Source: CAZRQL01 sp964602415
GTDB taxonomy: Bacteria; Bacteroidota; Bacteroidia; Cytophagales; Flammeovirgaceae
DNA: 64,000 nucleotides
Assembly: GCA_964602415.1 (NCBI GenBank)
Contig: CAZRQL010000011.1
Location: 1-64,000 of the forward strand
Direction: 5' to 3'
Below the pieces are notes generated by a model, which did not search any database, was not told the DNA's origin, and saw only the letters and a list, made by a program, of their open reading frames with translations. Positions 44,222-53,177 of this stretch are shown here, in pieces. Both the position numbers and the translations under genes were made by a program. Within the stretch, counting starts at the first letter, position 1, and each line of letters starts with the position of its first letter.

Positions 44222-44845
44222 ATGAGAGTTTCAGGCGTTCTATTTTTAAGTCTAATTTGCTTTAGTGCGTGTGGGCAAAAAAAACAATCCAATATTGATA
44301 TGGAAACTAAAGAAGGTATGGAAACCGCAACACTGGGAGCAGGCTGTTTTTGGTGTGTAGAGGCTGTTTTTCAGGATCTTATAGGTGTAGCTTCAGTCAA
44401 ATCAGGCTACACGGGCGGCCAAAAACCCAACCCAACTTACAAAGAAGTCTGCACAGGCAACACAGGGCACGTTGAAGTCTGCCAAATTGTCTTTGATCCC
44501 AAAGTAATCAGCTACCAAGAGATTTTAGAAGTATTTTGGACTACCCATGACCCCACCACCCCCAACCGTCAGGGAAATGATGTAGGTACACAATATAGAT
44601 CGGTTATATTTTACCACACTGAAAGCCAAAAAGATGTGGCCACCAAATCACTTGAAACTGCCAATCGCGAACTTTGGGACGGCAAAATTGTTACGACCAT
44701 CGAGCCGCTCAAAGAATATTATCCCGCAGAAGATTACCATCAAAACTACTTCAGTCTCAACCCTTCACAGCCTTATTGTGCCTTTGTGATTGCTCCCAAA
44801 GTCAAAAAGTTTAGGGAGAAGTTTGCTCATAAACTCAAAAAATAA
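44222..44845 (+). CDS. msrA: Peptide-methionine (S)-S-oxide reductase, lipoprotein form
   Basis: MsrA reduces methionine-S-sulfoxide in proteins. The catalytic cysteine is the first in GCFWCVEAVFQ, followed by family motifs GYTGG, NTGHVEVCQIVFDP, FWTTHDPTTPNRQGNDVGTQ and YHQNYFSLNPSQPYC. The N-terminus MRVSGVLFLSLICFSACGQ is a lipoprotein signal with cysteine at residue 17, so the enzyme should repair envelope proteins. The length of 207 residues fits MsrA plus the leader. The next gene begins directly after its stop. Confidence 0.95.
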   Translation: MRVSGVLFLSLICFSACGQKKQSNIDMETKEGMETATLGAGCFWCVEAVFQDLIGVASVKSGYTGGQKPNPTYKEVCTGNTGHVEVCQIVFDPKVISYQEILEVFWTTHDPTTPNRQGNDVGTQYRSVIFYHTESQKDVATKSLETANRELWDGKIVTTIEPLKEYYPAEDYHQNYFSLNPSQPYCAFVIAPKVKKFREKFAHKLKK

Positions 44846-45160
44846 ATGTCAAGAATTGAGAGCCTCTTACAGATGCTTGAGGATGAGCCTGATGACTTAT
44901 TTTTAAATTATGCTCTGGCCTTAGAGTATAAAGTTGTTGATCCTTTGAGAACGATAGCGATTTTGGAAAAGCTTTGCTTCACAGAGCCGACTTACTTGCC
45001 GGCTTATTACCAGTTGGCCACACTTTATTTTGAGCAAAACAATACCACAAAAGCAAGAGCGATTGCCCTTGAAGGCATAGAAAAAGCAAAACATTCAGGC
45101 CAAAAGCACACGCTTTCCGAACTACAAGATTTGCTGGCTCTCATAGAGTTAGCTGACTAA
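44846..45160 (+). CDS. Small TPR-like protein
   Basis: This 104-residue protein, MSRIESLLQMLEDEPDDLFL onward, shows one or two tetratricopeptide-like helical pairs (LNYALALEYK, then PAYYQLATLYFEQNNTTKARAIALEGIEKA). It begins at the base after the msrA stop, so the two genes are translationally coupled. Similar short TPR proteins are widespread in Bacteroidota; the function is unknown. A small gap of 41 bases separates it from the convergent alaS gene. Confidence 0.75.
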   Translation: MSRIESLLQMLEDEPDDLFLNYALALEYKVVDPLRTIAILEKLCFTEPTYLPAYYQLATLYFEQNNTTKARAIALEGIEKAKHSGQKHTLSELQDLLALIELAD

Positions 45161-45201
45161 AAATCAACTGTTTGTTTTCCTGTATTAGAAATTCTTCTTG
45201 T

Positions 45202-47826
45202 TTAAGCAATGAGCTTTTGGCTCAACTCGAAAACCTGTTGCAATGCCTCTGCTCTTTTTCCGGCTGCCGTGGCAAAGAACTTTTGGCCTCCGCCGCCTCC
45301 TTCTATTTCTTTGGCCAAGTCTTTGATGATTTTAGAAGCATCCAAGCCTTTGGTTTCCACTATTTTATCAGATATTAACAAAGCAATATGAATTTTGCCT
45401 TCCATCTGAGCGGCCAACACACAGACCAAATCCTCAAATTGTTGTCTGAGTTGGAAGGATAAGGTTTTGAGTGAGTCGGGGTGAGGGACATCTACCTGTT
45501 GAGCCAAAAATTTGTACTCGCCCATCGGCTTGATTTTTGGCAATAGTTCGGTTTTGATGGAGGATAATTCTTTGGCTTGCAGCCTATCAACTTCTTTTTG
45601 CAGTGCCCCCCGCTCTTCATAAATATCCGCAATCGCTTTGAGGACATCTTTGGGATTTTTCAAAGATTCTCTGACGGCTTTGAGCAGGTTAAGTTGTTCA
45701 TAAACAAACTCTTCAGCAGCTTTGTTTGTGATGGCTTCAATCCGTCGGACTCCAGCAGCCACCGAACTTTCGGCAATGATTTTAAAAAGGCCGATTTTAG
45801 AAGTGGAAGGCACATGAGTACCCCCGCAAAGTTCGACCGAAAAAGAGGCATCAAAGGTGATGACACGTACAAAGTCGCCATATTTTTCTCCAAAAAGAGC
45901 TGTGGCTCCGGCTTCGAGTGCCTGTTGGATGGGTATATTTCTTTGCTCCAACAAAGGAATGTTTTGGCGAATTTTTTCGTTCACAATTTTCTCAATTTCT
46001 TGAAGTTGTGTATCAGAAACTTTTTCAAAGTGAGAAAAATCGAACCTCAACAACTCCGAATTGACCAAAGAGCCTTTTTGGGCAACATGGCTTCCCAACA
46101 CCTGCTTGAGTGCCGCATGGAGCAGGTGGGTAGCGGAATGGTTGTTTTCGGCAAGGCTACGTAAATCTTTGTCTATAAAGCATTTGACTTCGGCCTCCGG
46201 TTTTTTAGGCAATTTACTTGCGAAATGAACGATGAGATTATTCTCTTTTTTAGTATCAAAAATCTCTATTTTTTCTCCATCTACAACCAATATGCCCTTG
46301 TCGCCCACTTGTCCACCCCCTTCAGGGTAAAAGGGCGTGGTTTCCAAAACAATCTGATAAAATCGTTTCTTTTTCTCTTCTACTTCTCTATATTTTAGTA
46401 TTCTGGTCAGAGACTCAACTTGTTGGTAGCCAATAAATTCGACTTCGTCGCCATCGTGTACTATTGTCCAATCGCCTTTGGCTGAGGCAGCGTCTTTGCG
46501 CGAACGCTCCTTTTGCTCCAACAAAGCAACTTCAAATGCCTCTTTATCAATTGTCAAGCCATTTTCCCGCGCAATCAAATCGGTCAAATCATAAGGAAAA
46601 CCAAAAGTATCATAGAGTTCAAAGGCCAATTTCCCTTCAATTTGTTTTTTATCAGACTTTAGGATTTGCTCTAAGCGGGAAAGTCCATTTTCAAGAGTGG
46701 CCAAAAAAGCCTTTTCTTCTTGTTCAATTACACGTTTGATAAAATCAGTTTGCAATGCGATTTCGGGAAACTGGCCGCCCATTTCCCCAACCAATATGTC
46801 CACGAGTTTGTACAAAAAAGGCTCTTTGATACCCAAAAACGAAAATCCGTACCGCACCGCCCTGCGCAAAATTCTTCTTATGACGTAACCGGCTTTGTTG
46901 TTGGAGGGCAACTGTCCGTCTGCAATGGCAAAAGCGATGGCACGAATATGATCGGCCATGACTCGCATGGCTATATCAGATTTCGCCTCTCTGTCGTAGT
47001 TGGAAGTGTAAGGTGTTGAAGTGTAGTCTTCTATAAATTGTATTAGAGGTGTAAAAATATCGGTGTCGTAAGTTTTGGTTTTACCCTGTATGACCATAGC
47101 GAGCCTCTCAAAGCCCATGCCTGTATCTACGTGTTTGGCAGGCAAATAGACCAAAGAACGGTCTGCCTTGCGCTCAAATTCCATAAATACATTGTTCCAA
47201 ATCTCCACGACCAAGGGATGGTCTTGATTGACGAGTTTTTCGCCGAGGATTTTTCCGCGCTCTTCATCGGGGCGCAAATCTATGTGTATCTCGGAGCAGG
47301 GGCCACAAGGGCCGGTATCGCCCATTTCCCAGAAGTTGTCTTTTTTATTTCCATATAATATCTGATTGTCAGGCAGGTATTTCAACCAAATTTGCTTGGC
47401 TTCTTCATCAGCGGCTAAGTTTTCACCCGTATCCCCACCAAATACCGTAGCATAGAGCCTGTCTTTGGGTAGTGCATAAACTTCGGTGAGCAGTTCCCAA
47501 CTCCAAGCGATGGCTTCGGCTTTAAAATAGTCTCCAAATGACCAATTTCCCAACATCTCAAACATGGTGTGGTGGGTTCCATCCATACCTACATCCTCTA
47601 AATCATTGTGTTTGCCCGATACCCTCAGGCATTTTTGGGTGTCGGCAATTCGTCGGTGGGTTGGCAGGGCATTGCCCAAAAAATAGTCTTTGAACTGGTT
47701 CATGCCCGCATTGGTAAACATAAGAGTAGGGTCATTTTTGATGACCAGCGGTGCAGAAGGCACGATTTGATGGCCTTTTGATGCAAAGAAGTCTAAAAAT
47801 TTTCTTCTAATTTCTTGCGATTTCAC
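45202..47826 (-). CDS. alaS: Alanyl-tRNA synthetase
   Basis: This enzyme charges tRNA-Ala. The class II catalytic core shows KFLDFFASKGHQIVPSAPLV and LMFTNAGMNQFKDYFLG. The editing domain has HSATHLLHAALKQVLG (HxxxH zinc site) and VELCGGTHVPSTS, and the C-terminal GGGGGQKFFATAAGK follows the C-Ala domain. Using GTG at 47826 gives 874 residues, the normal length, and the residues before it (to ATG 47907) do not resemble AlaRS, so that start is preferred. Confidence 0.95.
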   Translation of the reverse strand: MKSQEIRRKFLDFFASKGHQIVPSAPLVIKNDPTLMFTNAGMNQFKDYFLGNALPTHRRIADTQKCLRVSGKHNDLEDVGMDGTHHTMFEMLGNWSFGDYFKAEAIAWSWELLTEVYALPKDRLYATVFGGDTGENLAADEEAKQIWLKYLPDNQILYGNKKDNFWEMGDTGPCGPCSEIHIDLRPDEERGKILGEKLVNQDHPLVVEIWNNVFMEFERKADRSLVYLPAKHVDTGMGFERLAMVIQGKTKTYDTDIFTPLIQFIEDYTSTPYTSNYDREAKSDIAMRVMADHIRAIAFAIADGQLPSNNKAGYVIRRILRRAVRYGFSFLGIKEPFLYKLVDILVGEMGGQFPEIALQTDFIKRVIEQEEKAFLATLENGLSRLEQILKSDKKQIEGKLAFELYDTFGFPYDLTDLIARENGLTIDKEAFEVALLEQKERSRKDAASAKGDWTIVHDGDEVEFIGYQQVESLTRILKYREVEEKKKRFYQIVLETTPFYPEGGGQVGDKGILVVDGEKIEIFDTKKENNLIVHFASKLPKKPEAEVKCFIDKDLRSLAENNHSATHLLHAALKQVLGSHVAQKGSLVNSELLRFDFSHFEKVSDTQLQEIEKIVNEKIRQNIPLLEQRNIPIQQALEAGATALFGEKYGDFVRVITFDASFSVELCGGTHVPSTSKIGLFKIIAESSVAAGVRRIEAITNKAAEEFVYEQLNLLKAVRESLKNPKDVLKAIADIYEERGALQKEVDRLQAKELSSIKTELLPKIKPMGEYKFLAQQVDVPHPDSLKTLSFQLRQQFEDLVCVLAAQMEGKIHIALLISDKIVETKGLDASKIIKDLAKEIEGGGGGQKFFATAAGKRAEALQQVFELSQKLIA

Positions 47827-47919
47827 GGTAAAGTTTATTTTTGCGTCCAAACAATGGCTTTTGACCGATTTGCCGGGTTTTGTTACCCAGCTTGTTATTT
47901 CGCTCATTAGCCCAAATTT

Positions 47920-48897
47920 ATGGCCAAAATTAAGTATTATTACGATACAGAAACGTGTCGCTATGAAAGAATTAAAACGACACGCTTAGAGTTCGTTCTC
48001 AACACCTTAGGCTTTTTGGTAGTTTGTGCGGTATTTGGTGTGGTGTTTGCCGGATTATACAACCGACTTTTTCCCACCCGCGAAGTGGAAAGGCTTTTGA
48101 AAGAAAAGGCTGATCTACAGTTGGCTCACGAAATTCTATCAACTGAGTTGGCCAAAACCCAACAATGGGTTACTGAATTGGAAGAAAGAGACAACGATAT
48201 CTACAGGGTTCTTTTTGAAGCAGAGCCTATACCCTTGCAAGTCAGGCAGTCAGCAAGCGGCGGCACACAAAAATTTGAAGAGCTTTACAAACTCAATCTC
48301 ACCAGTCATCAAATGCTCATCTCCAACCTCAAAAAATTGGAGACACTCAAAAAACGCCTGTACGCCCAGAGCAAATCTTATGATGAGATTGTGGAGTTGG
48401 CCAAGCGTAAAAATGAAATGATAGCATCCATACCTGCTATCAGACCGCTTTCTAATAAAGACCTCAAGAGTTTTGCGTCAGGTTTTGGCATGAGGATAGA
48501 CCCCCACTACAAGACCCGTAGAATGCACACAGGCTGTGACTTTTCGGCCCCTAAAGGCACCCCAATTTATGCCACCGGCGATGGAAGAGTGATTACAGCA
48601 GGATGGGGAGGGGGATACGGAAAACAAGTAGAAATTGACCACGGGTTTGGTTACATTACCAAATACGCTCACATGGACAAATTCAATGTTATTGTAGGGC
48701 AGAAGGTCAAAAGGGGACAAAAAATAGGAGAAGTAGGAAATACCGGTAAATCTATCGCTCCGCACGTGCACTACGAGGTCATACACAACGGAAATAAGAT
48801 TGACCCTGCTCATTATTTCTTCAGCGACATCACTCCACAAGAGTATGAAGAAATACTCAAAATATCTTCTCAAGAAAACCAAGCACTTGGCTATTAA
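47920..48897 (+). CDS. M23-family (LytM) peptidase, membrane-anchored
   Basis: This is a 325-residue cell-wall endopeptidase or amidase activator. One N-terminal membrane segment (about residues 27-48, LGFLVVCAVFGVVFAGLY) is followed by a coiled-coil region (about 55-110 and 130-175) and a C-terminal LytM domain. The zinc ligands are intact: HTGCD (HxxxD) near residue 204 and HVHYEV (HxH) near 285, so it is probably catalytically active, in contrast to EnvC-like activators. It should act on peptidoglycan in the periplasm. It lies divergent from alaS. Confidence 0.92.
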   Translation: MAKIKYYYDTETCRYERIKTTRLEFVLNTLGFLVVCAVFGVVFAGLYNRLFPTREVERLLKEKADLQLAHEILSTELAKTQQWVTELEERDNDIYRVLFEAEPIPLQVRQSASGGTQKFEELYKLNLTSHQMLISNLKKLETLKKRLYAQSKSYDEIVELAKRKNEMIASIPAIRPLSNKDLKSFASGFGMRIDPHYKTRRMHTGCDFSAPKGTPIYATGDGRVITAGWGGGYGKQVEIDHGFGYITKYAHMDKFNVIVGQKVKRGQKIGEVGNTGKSIAPHVHYEVIHNGNKIDPAHYFFSDITPQEYEEILKISSQENQALGY

Positions 48898-49053
48898 ATC
48901 CGAATCAGTAATTCAATACTTGGCAAAATAACTTAAGGCCAAAAGTTATTGCAGTTTGCTAACTAAACTATGCAACTGTGGTAGTGGTATGATTTCTAAG
49001 CATTTCTATAAGCCCCTTTAATCTTTAAACTAATCCTTTCTACACAGCTCACT

Positions 49054-49089
49054 AAAAAAACAGCGCATTAATTTGGATATTAATGCGCT
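49054..49089 (-). terminator. Terminator of the OmpA/PorE-like gene
   Basis: On the minus strand an 11-base perfect stem (AGCGCATTAAT with ATTAATGCGCT, arms 49079-49089 and 49062-49072, loop of 6) is followed by GTTTTTTT. It lies 24 bases beyond the stop of the gene at 49113-51542. Confidence 0.85.
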
Positions 49090-49112
49090 ATCAATCAGGT
49101 TAGTGTAATGGG

Positions 49113-51542
49113 TTAATTTATTACAGCCGTGATTTCGGCTTGGATGCGTCTGTTTGTCCTACGTCCTTCAGGTGTACTGTTGTCGGCAATTGGGCGGGTG
49201 AGTCCGTATCCTTTTGCAGTGATTCGATCGGCGGGGATTCCCTTAAATATCAACTGCTGTCTGACGGTTTGTGCCCTGCGCTCTGATAGTTTTTGATTGT
49301 ATTCTGCTCCACCTACGTTGTCAGTGTGGCCACTGATTTCAATTTTGATTTGCGGATATTTTTTCATGTAGTACAACATCTCATTGATAGCGTCCTCGTT
49401 TTCGGGGTTTGGATCTATATTGGAAGAGCCTGTTGTGAAGTTGATCATAAATTTGAGGTTCAAGACGTAGCCCGGCTTAATGTTCTCAGGCGCAATGTAA
49501 ATGCTGTCGTATTTGACTTTTTCCTCTTTTAGTTTTTTGGGGTCGTCGCCAATGAATTTCCCGTAAATGGCCGCTATGTCTTCGTCGTTGTGGTGAATAA
49601 TGTATTCGACTAAAAATCTGTTCTCACCAAATTTCTTTTTGTCTGCATAAGTAGTACCCAACCCCGTACCTCTGATACGGTCTTCCGGTGCACCCATATT
49701 TTTGGTTTCCTCCACCAATTGCTCTGCCTTTGCCTTAGTCTCAAATATGGCCATAAGGCTGTCCGATTGCTCATCTTTTTTAGAATGGACAACGATTTCA
49801 ACATTAATATCAGGGTTATTTTTTAGCATGTCCACAATCGAACCGAGGTCATTTTCAGTATCCTCCCCGATTTTGGGATTATCAAAATCGAGTGATGAGA
49901 TTTCTCCGCCTTTGTAGTCCTCTATTTTTTGAAGTTCGTATTCTACGGGTATGGTGGTAGCTACGCTGACCTCTTCGGGCATGTGGAAGATTTTGGTTAC
50001 AGGGACATAACCCGGGGCATTGATTTTAACGACATAATCCCCGTCCTCAGGATCCAAAAATGCTTGAAACTTTCCGGTAAAAGTGTTGGTATTGGAGAGC
50101 TGAAAAGGTTTTTTGTTCTTTTTAATCGTAATTTCTACTGTAGAGGCCAAGGCTTTGCGGGTTTCTTTGTCAAGAACTTTACCATCCAAGGTGATAACCC
50201 TCGAATCAGATTCAGGCATGGAGAGCATATAGATATCCACTTCTCCAAAGCCATCATTTCTTCGCGATGCAAAATAAGCATTGACTTTATCCGCGCTCCA
50301 AACAAAATAAATATCGTCTCCGGTCGAATTGATGGGATAACCCATATTGACGGGTTCACTCCATTTGTCGATTTTGGGGTCGTATTTTGAAGTGAATATA
50401 TCAAATCCGCCCATGCTATTGGGGCCGTTGGAACTGAAATAAAGTGTAACCTCGTCAGAGTGAATAAAAGGGGCATCTTCGTCAAACTCGGTATTGATAG
50501 GAGCTCCGATGTTTTGGGATTTAGCCCATTTGCCGTCAGGCAACCTCCTAACGATATAAATGTCACGGTTGTCTCCTTGTTTGGCAGTGGCTGCGGTAGG
50601 TTCTTTACGGTTGCTGGTGAAGTAGAGGGTTTTGCGGTCTCGGTTGATACTTGCACTGGGTTCCCATTGAGGGGAGTTGATTCCATCGGGAAGTCTCTCG
50701 GGTTTTGTAAATGAGGTGTCGCGCAGGTAACTCACAAAAATATCACCATAGTAGCCTTTGCCTTCAGTTTTATAGATATAAAGTTCGCTGCCGTCAGGAG
50801 CCAATCCAATGCTGGCATCGTGGGTTTCGGTATTGACCAATTTTCCCATATTTTTTGGCTTTTTCCACTCACCGTCTCTGCCCTTGGTGGTGATGTAGAG
50901 GTCTTCAAAGTACCGCCCTCTTTCATCTTTAACATCTGAAGTACCGCCCAACTCAACAGGACGCTTGGAAGTAAAAATCAAAGTCTGTTGGTCAGCAGAG
51001 ATAACAGGGCCAAAGTCAGGGTAGGGGGTGTTTATCTTGTCTCCCAAATTTTCTATTTTTATGGCGACAGGGTTTTTCATCAATTTGCGCGCCACCGAAC
51101 ACTGAGAAATGTAGGCTTGAGTCCATTTTTTATCTTTTTCATCCACAGCAACTTGTAGGTGCAACTTGTAGTATTTCTCAGCACTGTCTATCAGATGCTT
51201 AGTGTCTTCACCAGTCAAAAGGTGAAACACTTTTGCTTTATGCAAGTAAAATTCCTCAAAAGGTTCTTTGGCTCTTTGGGCTACGTTAAAGCATACCAAA
51301 GCCCTCTCCCACTCGTCAAGGTGGTAATAAACAATTCCCAAATAATAGTTGCCCTCAGGGTCATTTCTAACGGCACTGTCGTAAGAGAGCAAATAAGGGA
51401 GGGCTGTTTCGTAGTCTTCTACCCTGACAAACTCTTTTCCTGATTTTAAGAGGGAGGCAGCTTTTTTGTTAGAGGGTTGTGCAAAGCCTAATACAGGTGA
51501 CAAACAGAAAAATACCACCCAGAGACGAAGATAGTTTTGCAT
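49113..51542 (-). CDS. Outer-membrane PorE-like protein: TPR, beta-propeller, CRD and OmpA domains
   Basis: This is an 809-residue envelope protein. A signal peptide (MQNYLRLWVVFFCLSPVLGFAQ) is followed by TPR-like helices (about 25-130), a WD40/PD40-like beta propeller (about 165-430, with repeats such as SADQQTLIFTSKRP and HSDEVTLYFSSNGP) and a carboxypeptidase-regulatory-like domain (about 455-550). A degenerate OmpA-like region comes next and finally a canonical OmpA peptidoglycan-binding domain with EISGHTDNVGGAEYN and RRTNRRIQ. This domain order is that of PorE, a type IX secretion component, though PorE is a lipoprotein and this has no lipobox. Assignment to PorE itself is tentative. 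Confidence 0.88.
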   Translation of the reverse strand: MQNYLRLWVVFFCLSPVLGFAQPSNKKAASLLKSGKEFVRVEDYETALPYLLSYDSAVRNDPEGNYYLGIVYYHLDEWERALVCFNVAQRAKEPFEEFYLHKAKVFHLLTGEDTKHLIDSAEKYYKLHLQVAVDEKDKKWTQAYISQCSVARKLMKNPVAIKIENLGDKINTPYPDFGPVISADQQTLIFTSKRPVELGGTSDVKDERGRYFEDLYITTKGRDGEWKKPKNMGKLVNTETHDASIGLAPDGSELYIYKTEGKGYYGDIFVSYLRDTSFTKPERLPDGINSPQWEPSASINRDRKTLYFTSNRKEPTAATAKQGDNRDIYIVRRLPDGKWAKSQNIGAPINTEFDEDAPFIHSDEVTLYFSSNGPNSMGGFDIFTSKYDPKIDKWSEPVNMGYPINSTGDDIYFVWSADKVNAYFASRRNDGFGEVDIYMLSMPESDSRVITLDGKVLDKETRKALASTVEITIKKNKKPFQLSNTNTFTGKFQAFLDPEDGDYVVKINAPGYVPVTKIFHMPEEVSVATTIPVEYELQKIEDYKGGEISSLDFDNPKIGEDTENDLGSIVDMLKNNPDINVEIVVHSKKDEQSDSLMAIFETKAKAEQLVEETKNMGAPEDRIRGTGLGTTYADKKKFGENRFLVEYIIHHNDEDIAAIYGKFIGDDPKKLKEEKVKYDSIYIAPENIKPGYVLNLKFMINFTTGSSNIDPNPENEDAINEMLYYMKKYPQIKIEISGHTDNVGGAEYNQKLSERRAQTVRQQLIFKGIPADRITAKGYGLTRPIADNSTPEGRRTNRRIQAEITAVIN

Positions 51543-51675
51543 CGTAGATATAGTAAATTATTGCAAATAAAATTCTTAAATTAAGAAAAAGCTAACAGTA
51601 GCTAAAAAAATAACAAACATTAAGATTCTGATTTGGCATTTGAGTGCAAAATTTCCTCTTTTTGTTTGAAATTGA

Positions 51676-51683
51676 TATTTTTG
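51676..51683 (+). promoter_or_regulatory. -7 element of the ybaB-like gene
   Basis: TATTTTTG matches TAnnTTTG. TTTC lies 20 bases upstream as an imperfect -33. RNA would begin near 51690, which rules out the ATG at 51685 and supports ATG 51703. Confidence 0.5.
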
Positions 51684-51702
51684 CATGAGCAAACATATCA
51701 AA

Positions 51703-52017
51703 ATGGATTTATCAAACATATTTGGAAAGTTTAAAGAAGTACAAGACCGAATGAAGTCTGTTCAGGACGCTTTGGCACAAATCAACCTTGAAGGTGAAGC
51801 CGGAGCCGGTATGGTAAAAGCCACTGTAAATGGGCAAAGGAAACTGCAAAAAATTGAGGTTGAAGATGCCACATACGCCGACAAAGAATTGACTTTGGAT
51901 TTGATAGTCGCTGCCGTGAACAGCGCCATGGAAAAAGCCGACGAGCACGCAAAACAAGAAATCAAAAAAGGAACTGAGGGGCTATTGCCGAATATACCGG
52001 GCGTAGAGTTCAAATAA
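51703..52017 (+). CDS. YbaB/EbfC-family nucleoid-associated protein
   Basis: This is a small DNA-binding protein of about 104 residues that forms tweezer-like dimers in the family. Typical features are an N-terminal amphipathic helix (FGKFKEVQDRMKSVQDAL), the central strand GMVKATVNGQRKLQKIEVED and the C-terminal TEGLLPNIPGVEF. The start MDLSNIFGKF (51703) is preferred over the ATG six codons upstream because of the promoter position. The GT2 gene starts 5 bases after its stop, so the two may share a transcript. It has no RecR or DnaX neighbour here. Confidence 0.92.
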   Translation: MDLSNIFGKFKEVQDRMKSVQDALAQINLEGEAGAGMVKATVNGQRKLQKIEVEDATYADKELTLDLIVAAVNSAMEKADEHAKQEIKKGTEGLLPNIPGVEFK

Positions 52018-52022
52018 TTTTC

Positions 52023-53099
52023 ATGTCTAACCTGACAGACATTGCTGTTGTGATTTTAAACTACAACGGTTCAAAGCACTTAAAAACTTTTCTTCCCTCC
52101 GTTATTAGTTGTAGTAACGGCTGCAAAGTAATAGTAGCCGACAATGCCTCGACAGACGATTCTCTTGTCGTTTTGAGGACTCAGTTTCCTGAGGTTCAAG
52201 TTATTGAGCTGAAAGAAAATCATGGTTTTTGTGGCGGCTACAACAAGGCTTTAGCCCAAGTACAAGCCAAGTTTTATGTATTGCTTAATTCTGATGTAGA
52301 AGTTACCGAAGGCTGGCTGCATCCAATGTTGGAGCTAATGAACTCGGACACTGAGATTGCGGCCTGCCAACCCAAAGTCAAGTCTTACACCATGAAAACC
52401 CACTTTGAGTACGCGGGCGCAGCGGGAGGCTTTTTAGATAGATTTGGGTATCCTTTTTGCCGTGGCAGGTTGTTTGATACGTTGGAGGCCGATGTAGGGC
52501 AGTTTGATGACGAAGCCGAAATCTTTTGGGCGACAGGGGCTTGCATGATGATTCGCTCCGATATTTACCACCGTTTCGGTGGACTGGATGAGGCATTTTT
52601 CGCTCATATGGAGGAAATAGACCTTTGTTGGCGCATCAGAAATGAAGGTTTGAAAATATATTACTGTGGAAAAAGCACAGTTTATCATTTGGGAGGAGGC
52701 ACTTTGCACTCTACCAGTCCAAGAAAGGTGTTTTACAACTTCCGCAACGGCTTGATGCTGCTTTCCAAGAACTTAAGAAGAAGGAAATGGCTCTATGTTA
52801 CCTTTTTCAGGTTGGTCTTGGATGGCATTGCAGCGGTGAGGTTTTTGCTGCTTGGAGAGCCACAGTTTTCTTGGGCGGTTTTCAAAGCCCACATAGATTT
52901 CTATCGCCACATTCCTTATTTGTTGGCTTATCGCAAGCGAAGCGAGGCATCGGGACGAAGAAAAAAACACTACGAAGGCTATTATCCCCGCTCAATTGCT
53001 TTTGATTATTTTGTATTGAAAAATAGAACTTTTCACTCCATTCGGTGGACAGAAAACCGCCCAAATTCAACAAAAATCAACCCTAAATCGGAGTTGTGA
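52023..53099 (+). CDS. GT2-family glycosyltransferase
   Basis: This inverting GT-A glycosyltransferase has 358 residues. The nucleotide-binding start is VVILNYNGSKHLKTFL, the DxD-like metal site is VLLNSDVEVTEGW, and the acceptor-side region is GACMMIRSDIYHRFGGLDE with AHMEEIDLCWR. A C-terminal segment with a short hydrophobic part follows (LYVTFFRLVLDGIAAVRFLLL). It resembles rhamnosyl- or galactosyl-transferases of the WcaA/RfbN group; the donor is unknown. It lies outside the polysaccharide locus, after ybaB. Confidence 0.9.
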   Translation: MSNLTDIAVVILNYNGSKHLKTFLPSVISCSNGCKVIVADNASTDDSLVVLRTQFPEVQVIELKENHGFCGGYNKALAQVQAKFYVLLNSDVEVTEGWLHPMLELMNSDTEIAACQPKVKSYTMKTHFEYAGAAGGFLDRFGYPFCRGRLFDTLEADVGQFDDEAEIFWATGACMMIRSDIYHRFGGLDEAFFAHMEEIDLCWRIRNEGLKIYYCGKSTVYHLGGGTLHSTSPRKVFYNFRNGLMLLSKNLRRRKWLYVTFFRLVLDGIAAVRFLLLGEPQFSWAVFKAHIDFYRHIPYLLAYRKRSEASGRRKKHYEGYYPRSIAFDYFVLKNRTFHSIRWTENRPNSTKINPKSEL

Positions 53100-53177
53100 G
53101 CACCAAGAATTTCCAAAAATTCTTACCTCTCTTTTTAGAAAGTAGTTTTTTTTATTAAACTTTGCAAAAAAATTGAC

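Noticed and set aside
47827..47907. Upstream 27 codons of the alaS frame as part of the protein
   Set aside because: The text does not resemble AlaRS N-termini, and it would leave only 12 bases to the divergent M23 gene; the GTG at 47826 gives the normal length.
48927..48950. Hairpin AATAACTT/AAGTTATT after the M23 peptidase gene as a terminator
   Set aside because: The stem is short and AT-only and is not followed by a T run; only the stem-loop at 49054-49089 qualifies, for the opposite strand.
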